This document shows, piece after piece, positions 38,485-47,517 of a stretch of DNA of 48,542 nucleotides. The translations under genes were made by a program, and so were the position numbers. How positions within the stretch are numbered: position 1 is the first letter of the stretch; each line of letters begins with the position of its first letter. The stretch comes from CAZEJK01 sp964512045 (GTDB lineage: Bacteria; Acidobacteriota; Thermoanaerobaculia; Thermoanaerobaculales; Sulfomarinibacteraceae), in the NCBI GenBank assembly GCA_964512045.1, contig CAZEJK010000010.1, forward strand, positions 1-48,542, read 5' to 3'. The notes under the pieces are model-generated. The model ran no database searches and was not told the DNA's origin. It was given only the letters and a program-made list of their open reading frames with translations.

Positions 38485-40836
38485 TCACGGGGTTGGCCGC
38501 GCGAACCCGACGTCATCGACAACGATCACGCCCTCGGGCGAGCGATCGAACACGAGACGGATCGCCTGCAGGCTCGATGGATCCAGCTCGGGTGCACTCT
38601 CGAGGAACTGTGTCAGCGGCAGCTCGAACGTCTGCAAGGTCGTCTCCCACGCCGATCCGTACATATGGGTCTCCGCTGGTAGCTTGGTCATCCGCGAATC
38701 CACCGGCGGCGGCAGCTGCTTGAAGGTGCTCAGCGGAAGACGCGCGACCACTCCCGCGGCGTCGCCAACTTCGACCGAAAGATCCAGCGGCTCCACCGAT
38801 TCGGCATCCTCGGCGTCAGCTTCGGGCTCCTCGTCGCCTGCCTCCTCAGCTGCCCCATCGTCTGCGCCTTCACCATCCTGATCGTCGCGCGGCGGATCGT
38901 TGCCAGTGTCCGCCAGATTGAGCACCAGAACGGACTCGACGTCGATCTGCAACCGCTCACTCAGCTCCTCCTCGAGCCGCAGCTCGTACATCGGCGACGC
39001 GGCCTCAGACTCGACCGTGTCGGCATCGAACCGCCAACCGACGACCGCGACCCCGTTCCGCTTGCTGCCACTGCCCCGGAAGCCGAGCTGATCCTCCCGC
39101 CACACCGCGAGATCGTTGCCTGAGATCTCTACGCCTGGCTTCCCCGTGGTGACATCGATATCACCCTCGAAGTCCGCAACGGCCACGAACGAGCTGTCCT
39201 CGTAGCGCGTGATGTAGAGGTCGTCCGGCAGCCACTGCTCCGCCGTTCGGAGGTCTCGGAACAGCCGCCGGTACTCGTCGCGGTCGTGGAGAGTCGCCTC
39301 CAGGAACGCCGAGATCGTCACACCACCGAGCCTTCGCTGCTCCTCTCCGCTCAGCAGCGGCGCGAGGTTCAGCAATCGGCTGAACGGCCATGGGTAGTCG
39401 GTGCGACCCCAGACCGTGTTGAACTGGCCGTGGTTGGCGCGATACGCCCACACGCTCGCCTTGATCTGGCCCTCCTCGAGCGTTGTCCGTCGCCATTGGC
39501 GAGCGCCCATGAACACCGAGACATCGGCGTCGTGGCCACCCTGAAGCGTCAGGTAGCTCACACCATTCAGCGGCGTCGGCCGGTCCATCGGCTCGTACTG
39601 ACCATCAGACGGTGCAATGGCCACGACGGAACGGATCGCGAACCCGTGCGGAAGACCGATCGTGGCATCGTCGGGGTACCGCTCGAGACGGTTGAACGCC
39701 GCGGCGATCGCCACCGCTTCGCCACCCCGCGAGTGGCCGATGAGACCAACCCGATCCATGTCGACCCGGCCCGCAAAAGGTCCCCCTGACTCCTCGCTCC
39801 ACCGCTGCCACACACGCAGGTGCTCGAGGAGGATCCACGCCCGAGCGTCGTTCTCGCGGTTCGGAGAGCCGCGGAAGGAACCGTTCAGGAAGTTCTCGTC
39901 CACCGACACCACAATGAAGCCTCGGCTCGCCAGGAGCCGTCCGAGCCACTCATAGCCCGGGTCGGACGGCTCCTCCATGCTGTGATTGCCATGCACCACC
40001 AGCACGAGCGGAAACGGACCGGAACCTTCCGGGTACCAGACTCGACCGTTGATCGGCATCGCCTCCTCGTCGAACCCCCAGTACCAGGAGCGCAACCGCA
40101 TCTGCCAACCCTTGGAGCCGGAGACGAGCTCCGAGCCGTCCACCGACTCTGTCAGCAGATCCACGTCCTCACCGTACTCACTGCGCCGCTGGTCCTCGCC
40201 GGAGCCGTACGTCAGGTACTGCACCGCAAAGGGGCCCGGTTGCGAGGGATCCGCCACCGCCAAGGGCTCGACAGCCACGGGATCGTCCGGGATCTCTGCC
40301 AGGTGCTGTGAGCTACCCTGGTCGACAAATGTCGCCGTCACGTACACGAGGGCTACCACAGCAACCCCACCGATCACGATCAGAGCACCGCGACTCCACC
40401 ACGACCGTTCGGGCCACTGGCCATCGAACGCCGCTCCGAGCACAGCACCGAGCAGGAGGATCGGAACCGCCACCGGCAGGATGACAATCAGCGCCATCCC
40501 GGAGATCACCATGACGGTACCGATGCCGGCGACGAGGAGCAGGAACGCCTTCCATGAGACTGCCCGGCCAAGCAGCCAGAGAAGACGGGCTGCAACGGCG
40601 GCCCCCATCGTGATGACTGCGGCCGCGACCAGGAACAGCACAGTGCCCGCCACGAGGTCCAGCACCGGTCCGAAGCCGATCGGCAGCGTAGAGCCCACGA
40701 GCAGCGCGACCAGCACCAGCACCACCCCGGCGGCCCAGGTCACCCCCCGCCGCAGACCGTCGCCGGCCTGCAGGGAGCTCCACATCCGTCCACCCCATGC
40801 CCGAAACCGCATCCACCATCCGCCACGTGGCCGCAT
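38485..40836 (-). CDS. Large membrane-anchored alpha/beta hydrolase
   Basis: 783 aa from the ATG at 40836, chosen for GGAGGTGA 4 nt upstream over a GTG at 40875. About four hydrophobic helices (about 33-180) precede a hydrolase domain with VLVVHGNHS, nucleophile S369 (LIGHSRGGEA), and a His in RANHGQF. This pattern resembles dienelactone-hydrolase, CocE or PET-hydrolase-like enzymes. The C-terminal part (about 560-783) is beta-rich and contains a strongly acidic Asp/Glu stretch (about 656-692). It ends with VIVVDDVGFARP. Cell-surface or periplasmic orientation is likely but undetermined. Function unknown beyond hydrolase. Confidence 0.83.
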   Translation of the reverse strand: MRPRGGWWMRFRAWGGRMWSSLQAGDGLRRGVTWAAGVVLVLVALLVGSTLPIGFGPVLDLVAGTVLFLVAAAVITMGAAVAARLLWLLGRAVSWKAFLLLVAGIGTVMVISGMALIVILPVAVPILLLGAVLGAAFDGQWPERSWWSRGALIVIGGVAVVALVYVTATFVDQGSSQHLAEIPDDPVAVEPLAVADPSQPGPFAVQYLTYGSGEDQRRSEYGEDVDLLTESVDGSELVSGSKGWQMRLRSWYWGFDEEAMPINGRVWYPEGSGPFPLVLVVHGNHSMEEPSDPGYEWLGRLLASRGFIVVSVDENFLNGSFRGSPNRENDARAWILLEHLRVWQRWSEESGGPFAGRVDMDRVGLIGHSRGGEAVAIAAAFNRLERYPDDATIGLPHGFAIRSVVAIAPSDGQYEPMDRPTPLNGVSYLTLQGGHDADVSVFMGARQWRRTTLEEGQIKASVWAYRANHGQFNTVWGRTDYPWPFSRLLNLAPLLSGEEQRRLGGVTISAFLEATLHDRDEYRRLFRDLRTAEQWLPDDLYITRYEDSSFVAVADFEGDIDVTTGKPGVEISGNDLAVWREDQLGFRGSGSKRNGVAVVGWRFDADTVESEAASPMYELRLEEELSERLQIDVESVLVLNLADTGNDPPRDDQDGEGADDGAAEEAGDEEPEADAEDAESVEPLDLSVEVGDAAGVVARLPLSTFKQLPPPVDSRMTKLPAETHMYGSAWETTLQTFELPLTQFLESAPELDPSSLQAIRLVFDRSPEGVIVVDDVGFARPTP

Positions 40837-40877
40837 TGTCACCTCCCGAACGCCGGTCGTCATTGTCAGCCCCACGC

Positions 40878-40907
40878 AGAGTAACGGAGTGGACGCTGAA
40901 ACGTGAA
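40878..40907 (-). promoter_or_regulatory. Putative promoter of the membrane-anchored hydrolase
   Basis: Minus strand: TTCACG (40907-40902), 18-bp spacer, TACTCT (40883-40878). The start site would lie near 40871, about 35 nt upstream of the ATG. Both boxes are only fair matches. A small GCGGCC/GGCCGC hairpin lies further upstream, past the methyltransferase stop. Confidence 0.37.
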
Positions 40908-40993
40908 CACCCGAGTGTGTCGGTCTCGCAGATTGCTCGCTTCCGAGAACCCAGCGCGGCCGCTGGCCGCACAGGCCACCGTCGAAGCTCAGC

Positions 40994-42031
40994 TCATGAC
41001 TCTTCGGCCTTTCGACCCGTCAGAACGAGTCCGGAAAACCCCCACGGCAAGCAGTCCACAACCTTGGCATCAACCAGGCGCTCCTCTGCGATCCACTGCT
41101 CGAGGTCCGTGCGAGAAAAGCGGAACTCGTTCGGCGCTCCGAACCGGTCTTCCAGCGAGCTCGAGATCGTCCGCAGGTCCGGAAACGTCCCGTACGGAAC
41201 GTGCTGTGCGATGCGTCCCAGCCCTACCGCGCGCAGGCAGCGAGCCGGCACCGCCAGACCCACGTAGACCAGCGGAGCCAGCATCTTGGAGAGCACACGC
41301 AGCATGCGTGGCGTCAGGCGCGTCGTCACCGCGCGCAGGCGGTTCACCTGGGTGAGGACGAACCGCTTCACGGGCAGGTCAGAGAAGTCCTTGTACACGA
41401 ACACGGTAATCCTGGCGCCGGGTCGCAGCCGTTCCACAAGCTTCGAGAACGCCGATCGAGGATCCGCTGTATGGTGCAACACACCGAAGCTGTAGATGAA
41501 GTCGAACGCACCGCGTACGAACGGTAACGACAGCAGATCTCCTCGGACGAGATCGGCGTTGCTTCGCCGCCGCACCACCTCGGCCTTCAACATCGGGCCG
41601 GACGACAGATCGATTCCGACAACGTAGGCTTCCGAATGACGCCTCGTCAGTGCGATCACGGCGTCACCATTGCCACACCCCGCATCGATCCCGATCCCAG
41701 GTACGACGAGATCGTGTCCAGACGCCAGCTCGAGCAGATCCCAGTGGCTCTTCGCTCGGGCGTGATACCCCGCGCTGTTCGTGCGCTTCGGGGTCGCGGA
41801 TTCGGGCTCGTACGAGCTCCAGATATCCGAGTACAGGTCACTCGTCGGGCTCTCGCTGGAGCGCGCCAGCAGCTGCGGTATACCGTGAACCACCGGGAAG
41901 CTACGACCGCACGCCGCGCAGGCAAGCTCACCGTCAACGATCGTCTCTTCTGCAGGCTCGACACCATCGGAGAGCTCGAGTGGTGCCTCACACGACGGGC
42001 ACACCAGGTACGCCAGGAGAGCTACGTTCAT
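40994..42031 (-). CDS. SAM-dependent methyltransferase with Trm112-like zinc-ribbon N-terminus
   Basis: 345 aa from the ATG at 42031. Residues 1-60 form a Trm112/zinc-ribbon-like domain (LVCPSCEAPLEL, ACAACGRSFPVVHGIPQLL; four Cys in two CxxC pairs). A class I methyltransferase domain follows (about 100-230: GIDAGCGNGDAVIAL for SAM, VVGIDLS acidic loop, GDLLSLPF, FSFGVLHHT). The C-terminal 100 residues contain a helical, partly hydrophobic stretch. Proteins of this layout often modify lipids, quinones or polysaccharides. Target unknown. The 195-bp gap upstream, towards the dockerin protein, shows only weak promoter-like boxes. Confidence 0.88.
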   Translation of the reverse strand: MNVALLAYLVCPSCEAPLELSDGVEPAEETIVDGELACAACGRSFPVVHGIPQLLARSSESPTSDLYSDIWSSYEPESATPKRTNSAGYHARAKSHWDLLELASGHDLVVPGIGIDAGCGNGDAVIALTRRHSEAYVVGIDLSSGPMLKAEVVRRRSNADLVRGDLLSLPFVRGAFDFIYSFGVLHHTADPRSAFSKLVERLRPGARITVFVYKDFSDLPVKRFVLTQVNRLRAVTTRLTPRMLRVLSKMLAPLVYVGLAVPARCLRAVGLGRIAQHVPYGTFPDLRTISSSLEDRFGAPNEFRFSRTDLEQWIAEERLVDAKVVDCLPWGFSGLVLTGRKAEES

Positions 42032-42226
42032 GTTGGCTCCCAGAGTAGAGCATGCGCACGAGTGTCGGCAATGCAATCCTGACGCGGCCGCGGGCCGCAA
42101 CCAAGGTGATGCTCGGAAGGCGCCGGTCCGAGGACTCGACGCGTCACAACAGCTTCCTGTGACCAGCACCACCTCCGAGATCATCCGATGGGTGTATCCT
42201 GCGACAGGAGCACTGCAGGAGGAAAC

Positions 42227-44512
42227 ATGTTGTCCCACACCGGTCTCAGCCGACCTGTCCCGGTCGTGCTCGTGATTGCGCTTGGATGGATCGTCACGGC
42301 TCTGCCAGCCCGGGCCCAGCTCGACTGGGTCCTGGAGACCATCGACGCTCCGCGCTGGTACGCCGGCCACGGCTTCGGCTTCGCCAAGGACCCGTCCAAC
42401 ACCCTCCACCTCGCGTACGGCGGAGATCGCTTACATCACGCCTGGAACGATGGCTCTGGCTGGCAGGTCGAAGCTGTCGACTCGACCACGGGCTGTGGCG
42501 GAGCTGCCAGCATGGCGATCGGCAGCGACGGCTCGATGCACATCGCCTACTCCGGCGCCGACGGTACCCTGTGGTACGCGCGCGACTTCGCCGGCACCTG
42601 GGCTACCTGGGAGCTGGACAGCAGCGTCGACTGCGATCGGCTCGACATCGCGCTCGATGATGCCAACGAGCCGCATATCGCCTACATCGACGATACCGAC
42701 CAGCGCTTGTACGTGATGGTGGACAACGGCAACGGCGCCTGGATGCGCGAGACCCTGTTCTACGCCGCGTTCGATGCCCCGGCACCTGCCGTCGCTGTGG
42801 CCGGCTACTCTTCGAGAGTGGTGTTCGAGCCCTCCTCGACCTCCGGCTGGGAGCTCGGCTACGTCTACTGGAACAACGGCACGGACTCCTGGGTCAACGA
42901 CATCATCGACTCCGGGACCGGAGCGCTGTACAGCTGCGACATCGTGCTCGACACATCGGATCACCCACGGGTCGCCTACGGCGCCGGCATTCTCAACAGC
43001 ACCACGGTTCGCTACGCCGAGAATCTCGGCAGTGGCTGGACCGTCGTCACCGCTGCCCCCAACAACGGCACCACCTACTCCTCGACGTCCATCGCACTCT
43101 CCTCTGCCGGACAGCCGATGATCACGTCGCGAGAGCTGGACGAGGGCTGCGCTTTGCACCGCCGCGGCTCGATCGGAGGCTTGGTGGTCTGGAGCCACGA
43201 CTACCTCGACACGGGGCACAGCGTCGGCGTGCACGCCACGGTCCTGTCGGTCGGATCGGCGCCCACTGTCGCCTATCTCAATCAGGATGAGGCGGAGCTC
43301 CGGATAGGACGTCGTGAGAGCTCTGCCTGGGTGCTCGAGACAGTGGATGTTCTCGGCGACGTCGCGGACCCCGCGATCGTCGTCAACAGCACGGATCGGA
43401 TCGTCCATGTCAGCTACGGCGATCTCTACGACGGCGCGCTCCGCTACGCACAACGGTTCGCCGGCGTCTGGTTCCACACGGTCCTCGACCGGACGCCCAC
43501 GTGGAGACCGATCAGCTCCATCGACCTCGACACGCTCGCCGATCCCCATATCGCCTACACCTGCAGAGTAGGCAACGGGAGCCACCAGCTCCGCTGGGCG
43601 ATCGACCAGGGCAACGGCTTCTGGGAGTGGTACGACGTCACCGCCATCGGCAGCACGGCCGGGACCCCGTCGCTGCGGCTGAACGGCGGATCGCCACGGA
43701 TCAGCTACCACGACTCGGCCAACGAGGATCTGGCGTACGCATGGAAGAGCAGCTCCTGGTCGTTCACTGCTGTCGACACCGCTCCACGAACCGGCGAGCA
43801 CACCGCGATGACTCTGGACAGTAACAACCTGCCGCACGTCGCCTACACCTCAGGAAGCCCTGCAACACTGAAGTATGCGTGGATGCGGTGCAACCCCATC
43901 TGCTGGTGGACAACGGAGACCGTGGACGCGTCGGTCGATGTCGGCACCGTCTCGATCGCCGTCGAACCGTCGCTCGACCAGCCACGGATCGCGTATCAGG
44001 ACACGACCAACACCGCCCTGCGCTACGCAGCCAAGTTCAGCGGTGGCTGGACTCACCAGACACTCGACACCGCCGGCGATGTCGGCGAGGGATGTGCCAT
44101 TGCTCTCGAAGGCGGTCTATCCCACATCAGCTACGTCGACAGCACCAACGGCGCTCTCAAGCACGCCTGGCTGACGTGCAGCGGAACCACCTGCCAGTGG
44201 CACTTCGAGGTGATCGACGGCTCCGGCCACGTCGGCGGTGGCACTGCCATCGCCGTCGATGACCTCAATCAGATCCATGTCGCTTACGGCGATGCCAGCC
44301 ATCGGGATCTCCTGTACGCCCGCCTACCGTGCGACGTCGTGGGCGATGCCGACCTCAACTGCCTGCTCACTGTCGACGACTTGCTGCACATTCTGCAGAT
44401 CATCTTTGGGAAGACGTCCACTGGACGGCCAGACGTCACCGGAGACGGTAGGGTGGACGCTGCGGACCTTGCCGCCGAGATCTCATATCTGAAGGCAGCA
44501 CGCGATGGATGA
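42227..44512 (+). CDS. Secreted beta-propeller-like protein with C-terminal dockerin
   Basis: 761 aa; the ATG at 42227 has GGAGGAAAC upstream. A signal peptide (about 1-28, ending ARA) is followed by many 40-60-residue repeats built on a D....PHIAY......L.YA......W....VD pattern, e.g. EPHIAYIDDTDQRLY, PRVAYGAG, PHIAYTC, HISYVDSTNGALKHAW. These suggest one or two beta propellers. The last 60 residues are dockerin-like: DADLNCLLTVDDLLHIL and DVTGDGRVDAADLAAEI, two calcium loops. Dockerins bind cohesins; none is in the window. The gene overlaps the next by 8 nt. Confidence 0.85.
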   Translation: MLSHTGLSRPVPVVLVIALGWIVTALPARAQLDWVLETIDAPRWYAGHGFGFAKDPSNTLHLAYGGDRLHHAWNDGSGWQVEAVDSTTGCGGAASMAIGSDGSMHIAYSGADGTLWYARDFAGTWATWELDSSVDCDRLDIALDDANEPHIAYIDDTDQRLYVMVDNGNGAWMRETLFYAAFDAPAPAVAVAGYSSRVVFEPSSTSGWELGYVYWNNGTDSWVNDIIDSGTGALYSCDIVLDTSDHPRVAYGAGILNSTTVRYAENLGSGWTVVTAAPNNGTTYSSTSIALSSAGQPMITSRELDEGCALHRRGSIGGLVVWSHDYLDTGHSVGVHATVLSVGSAPTVAYLNQDEAELRIGRRESSAWVLETVDVLGDVADPAIVVNSTDRIVHVSYGDLYDGALRYAQRFAGVWFHTVLDRTPTWRPISSIDLDTLADPHIAYTCRVGNGSHQLRWAIDQGNGFWEWYDVTAIGSTAGTPSLRLNGGSPRISYHDSANEDLAYAWKSSSWSFTAVDTAPRTGEHTAMTLDSNNLPHVAYTSGSPATLKYAWMRCNPICWWTTETVDASVDVGTVSIAVEPSLDQPRIAYQDTTNTALRYAAKFSGGWTHQTLDTAGDVGEGCAIALEGGLSHISYVDSTNGALKHAWLTCSGTTCQWHFEVIDGSGHVGGGTAIAVDDLNQIHVAYGDASHRDLLYARLPCDVVGDADLNCLLTVDDLLHILQIIFGKTSTGRPDVTGDGRVDAADLAAEISYLKAARDG

Positions 44513-45533
44513 CATGCGAACCGGTCAGTTCATCACACGCCGGCTCCTGCCGGTCATCGGGCTCACGCTCGTGCTGAGCCTGGGGTTTGGCCTCGGCCGC
44601 GCAACGATCCTGTTCGTCCCCGGTATCGTCGGAATGATTGCCGGCGGCGTGCTGGGTTACGCCGCTGGCCGGATCGGCCGCGGAGATCCACTGCGCCTGT
44701 GGCTGTTCCCGACCCGGGCCGGGCTCACTCTTGGCGCCACGCTGCTCTACGTCACAACATCCATCGCTGTGGTCGCCATCGTCAGCTCGCTGCCGCTCGG
44801 CCTCCCGGCGGAATGGATCGGAGACGTGCTCTCCGGCACCGATAGCGAGATGTTCGTGGGACACTCCGTGAACAGCTTTCAGAGCACCGGGGGGCCACTC
44901 ACCGGAGCGTGGTGGGTGATCTTCATCGGGGTCGACGCACTGCTGTTTGCGTTTCTCTTCCTCATCACCACAGGTGTCGGCTACTCGCCCGACGAAGACG
45001 AGGAGCTTCTCGAGGAGGAGGACGCGTCGGTCGACGCGCACCCCTCCGAGACACTGACGCCACCGCCACTCCCGTTCGACGCGAGGCCTCCTCGGCTCGG
45101 GACCATCAGCTTCGCTGGATTTGCCCTGTGCACAACGGCCATCATCGCAGTGGTCATGGCGTGGCCCGAGGTGGCAGTGCTCGCCGGCGGTGAGCCGACA
45201 CCACAGGTTGCAGCCGGTCAGCTCCAGGGTCAGTGGGTCTTCGGACCGGAGGCTCGATTTCTCGGTCCGACGGATGACTCCAGGACGTTCACCGGATCGA
45301 TCGGTCTCGGCCGTGAGTTCGCCGGCTTCTCCAAGCTGGAGTCGCAGTTCATGATCAGTATGGCGCCGCGACGAGACGGAGTGTACGAGGGGCGCATCTA
45401 TGTTCGCCAACGAGACATACTGACTGCCCGGATGCGTCCGTCAGCGGACCGCAACGAGCTTCGGTTTCTCGTGGACTGGCCGACGCGAACCGGCATGGAG
45501 CAGGTCGAGATCCGTGCCTATCGGCAGAACTGA
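44505..45533 (+). CDS. Multi-pass membrane protein of unknown function
   Basis: 342 aa. Hydrophobic helices: about 12-35, 35-55, 70-95, 137-157, and 196-220. Between the fourth and fifth lies a cytoplasm-like acidic loop (DEDEELLEEEDAS) and Pro-rich stretch. After the last helix a soluble C-terminal domain (about 230-342) is beta-rich (GQWVFGPEARFLG, YEGRIYVRQRDIL), probably on the other side of the membrane. I do not recognise the family. It overlaps the dockerin protein's stop codon, so the two are probably made together and may interact. Confidence 0.75.
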   Translation: MDDMRTGQFITRRLLPVIGLTLVLSLGFGLGRATILFVPGIVGMIAGGVLGYAAGRIGRGDPLRLWLFPTRAGLTLGATLLYVTTSIAVVAIVSSLPLGLPAEWIGDVLSGTDSEMFVGHSVNSFQSTGGPLTGAWWVIFIGVDALLFAFLFLITTGVGYSPDEDEELLEEEDASVDAHPSETLTPPPLPFDARPPRLGTISFAGFALCTTAIIAVVMAWPEVAVLAGGEPTPQVAAGQLQGQWVFGPEARFLGPTDDSRTFTGSIGLGREFAGFSKLESQFMISMAPRRDGVYEGRIYVRQRDILTARMRPSADRNELRFLVDWPTRTGMEQVEIRAYRQN

Positions 45534-45688
45534 GCTCCCGCCTCGACGCACGAGTATGCTACACTCCGGCGCTCGTGGGTTCGCTGCCGAACGCTCGGAG
45601 TTCGCACGATCCTCCCGCAGATGACTGGACAAACAGCACGTGTGTCGTGTGACCGAGCCCGCGACGACCAGAACTGGATCCCCTCGAC

Positions 45689-47371
45689 ATGATGGAAAGC
45701 TCGAAGTTCCCAACGGCCCCACTGGGCCTCGGAGCGGCGCTCGAGGAGCGCGGCTTCGATCATCTCACTGACATCCAACAGGCCGTGCTCTCACACGGGC
45801 TCACCGGTCGCGATCTGCGGATCTCCTCGCGCACCGGCTCCGGCAAGACCGTGGCACTCGGAATGGCGGCTGCTGAAGCGGTCGCCAACGCCGCTCGCCA
45901 CCGGACACGCGGTCCCGCTGCCCGACCGGCCGTGCTCGTGGTCGCCCCGACCCGTGAGCTCGCCGTTCAGATCTCCGGCGAGCTGACATGGCTGTACAAA
46001 GCCCTCGCAGCGGAGGTGGGATCGCTCACCGGCGGCACCGCACTCCACGGCGATCTGGCTCTGCTGCGCCGGGATCCAACCGTCGTGGTCGGCACACCCG
46101 GGCGTCTGCTCGATCACCTCCGACGCGGCACGCTGGCCCTCGACGCACTCGACGTTATCACCCTGGACGAGGCTGACGAGATGCTCGACATGGGCTTTGC
46201 AGAAGAGATTACAGAGCTGCTCGAGGCGACACCCGACAACCGTCGAACCCACCTGATGTCGGCGACCTTCCCTCCCTCTGTCCAATCGATGGCAGAGCGC
46301 TACCAGGACGACCCGCTCGTTCTCTCCTGCGACGATCCCCACGCCCAGCACAGCGACATCGAGTTCCGCACCATGGAGGTCTGGCCCGGTGACCGGCTGG
46401 CGGCGCTGATCAACCTGCTGCTGCTCGATCCGGATGCCAAGACGCTGGTGTTTGTGCGCACCCGAGCCGGCGCCAGCGAGCTCACCGGGGAGCTTGCCCG
46501 CCACGGCTTTCCGGTTCGCCTGCTGTCCGGCGAGCTGTCCCAAGGTGAGCGCACCGCCACGCTGACCTCGTTCCGCTTCAACGGCACCAAGGTCCTGGTG
46601 GCCACCGACGTGGCGGCCCGCGGTCTGGATGTTCCCGACATTGCACAGGTCGTGCACATGGATCTCCCGGACAACCCCGAGCTGCTCACTCACCGCAGCG
46701 GCCGTACCGGCCGGGCGGGTCGCAAGGGCACGTGCACGGTCATGGTCTCGCCCCGCGGCCGCAGACGCCTCGATCAGATGCTGCGCAGCGCCGGGATTGA
46801 GGCCAGCCGGGCGCGCGTCCCCAGCCCGATGGAGATCCACAGGGCGGCAGATCAGCGGCTGTTGGAGAGCTTCGCGGAGCAGTCGAGCGCTCGCGACGAT
46901 TCGAGGTTCGAGAAGCTGGCCGAGGAGCTCCTGGCCGGGCACGACCCGGTTCGTCTCGTCGCCGAGCTCGTGGCCCGCAGTGAGCACGGCGGCCCCTGCC
47001 AGCCCCGCAGCGTGGAACAGCCTCAGCAACGGCCTGAGCGTCGACACGACCGACCGAGCGCGCAGCAGCGCGGCCGCACGGGAGCTCGCTCAGGATGGGT
47101 CCGCTTCCAGGTGAGCTGGGGCCGCTGTCACGGCGCCGACGAGCGCCGGCTGCTCGCGGTGGTCTGCCGCCGCGGCGGAATTCGCAGCAACGACGTCGGT
47201 TCCATCGCCGTGGGCGAGCGTTCCTCCATGGTCGAGGTCTCCGAGCGCACAGCACAGGCATTTGCCCGCGCCGCAACCCGCCCCGACGAGCGCGACCCGC
47301 GGGTTCACTTCCGCAAGTGGCAGGACGCACCCAGCCCACATAGGTCAGATCGACGGTCTACCGGGAGGTAA
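45689..47371 (+). CDS. DEAD-box RNA helicase with DbpA-type RNA-binding tail
   Basis: 560 aa. Helicase motifs in order: Q motif (LTDIQQAVL), motif I SSRTGSGKT (about 47-54), PTRELA, GTPGRLLDH, DEAD (160-163), SAT (MSATF), LVFVRTRAG, TDVAARGLDV and HRSGRTGRAGRKG. The C-terminus has a low-complexity Arg/Gln-rich linker and then a DbpA-type domain (about 470-545: WVRFQVSWGRCHGADERRLLAVVCRRGGI), followed by a basic tail. It unwinds RNA with ATP, likely in ribosome assembly or RNA decay. In the 155-bp gap before it, only a TACACT at 45560 resembles a -10 box. Confidence 0.93.
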   Translation: MMESSKFPTAPLGLGAALEERGFDHLTDIQQAVLSHGLTGRDLRISSRTGSGKTVALGMAAAEAVANAARHRTRGPAARPAVLVVAPTRELAVQISGELTWLYKALAAEVGSLTGGTALHGDLALLRRDPTVVVGTPGRLLDHLRRGTLALDALDVITLDEADEMLDMGFAEEITELLEATPDNRRTHLMSATFPPSVQSMAERYQDDPLVLSCDDPHAQHSDIEFRTMEVWPGDRLAALINLLLLDPDAKTLVFVRTRAGASELTGELARHGFPVRLLSGELSQGERTATLTSFRFNGTKVLVATDVAARGLDVPDIAQVVHMDLPDNPELLTHRSGRTGRAGRKGTCTVMVSPRGRRRLDQMLRSAGIEASRARVPSPMEIHRAADQRLLESFAEQSSARDDSRFEKLAEELLAGHDPVRLVAELVARSEHGGPCQPRSVEQPQQRPERRHDRPSAQQRGRTGARSGWVRFQVSWGRCHGADERRLLAVVCRRGGIRSNDVGSIAVGERSSMVEVSERTAQAFARAATRPDERDPRVHFRKWQDAPSPHRSDRRSTGR

Positions 47372-47517
47372 GGGCTCGCGCTGTCGAACGGTGCCACCAT
47401 CGTCATGGTTGCCACGTCGGCGACCGGGAGTATGGACCGTCATGACGCAGAACGGCGAGGACCGGTTGTCCACGCTACCGGAATCTGGACGGCTCCCGCC
47501 GCGCTATCGTGGACACC

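Noticed and set aside
42042..42071. TTGCCG-N18-TACTCT as a promoter for the methyltransferase gene
   Set aside because: The start site would be only about 4 nt from the ATG although a ribosome binding site lies there, so the boxes are probably coincidental.
44341..44500. Evidence for a cellulosome in this organism
   Set aside because: A single dockerin without cohesins, scaffoldin or cellulases in the window is not enough; isolated dockerins are common in non-cellulolytic bacteria.
45791..47047. 418-codon open frame antisense to the DEAD-box helicase
   Set aside because: It lies wholly opposite conserved helicase motifs and its translation shows no recognisable domain.
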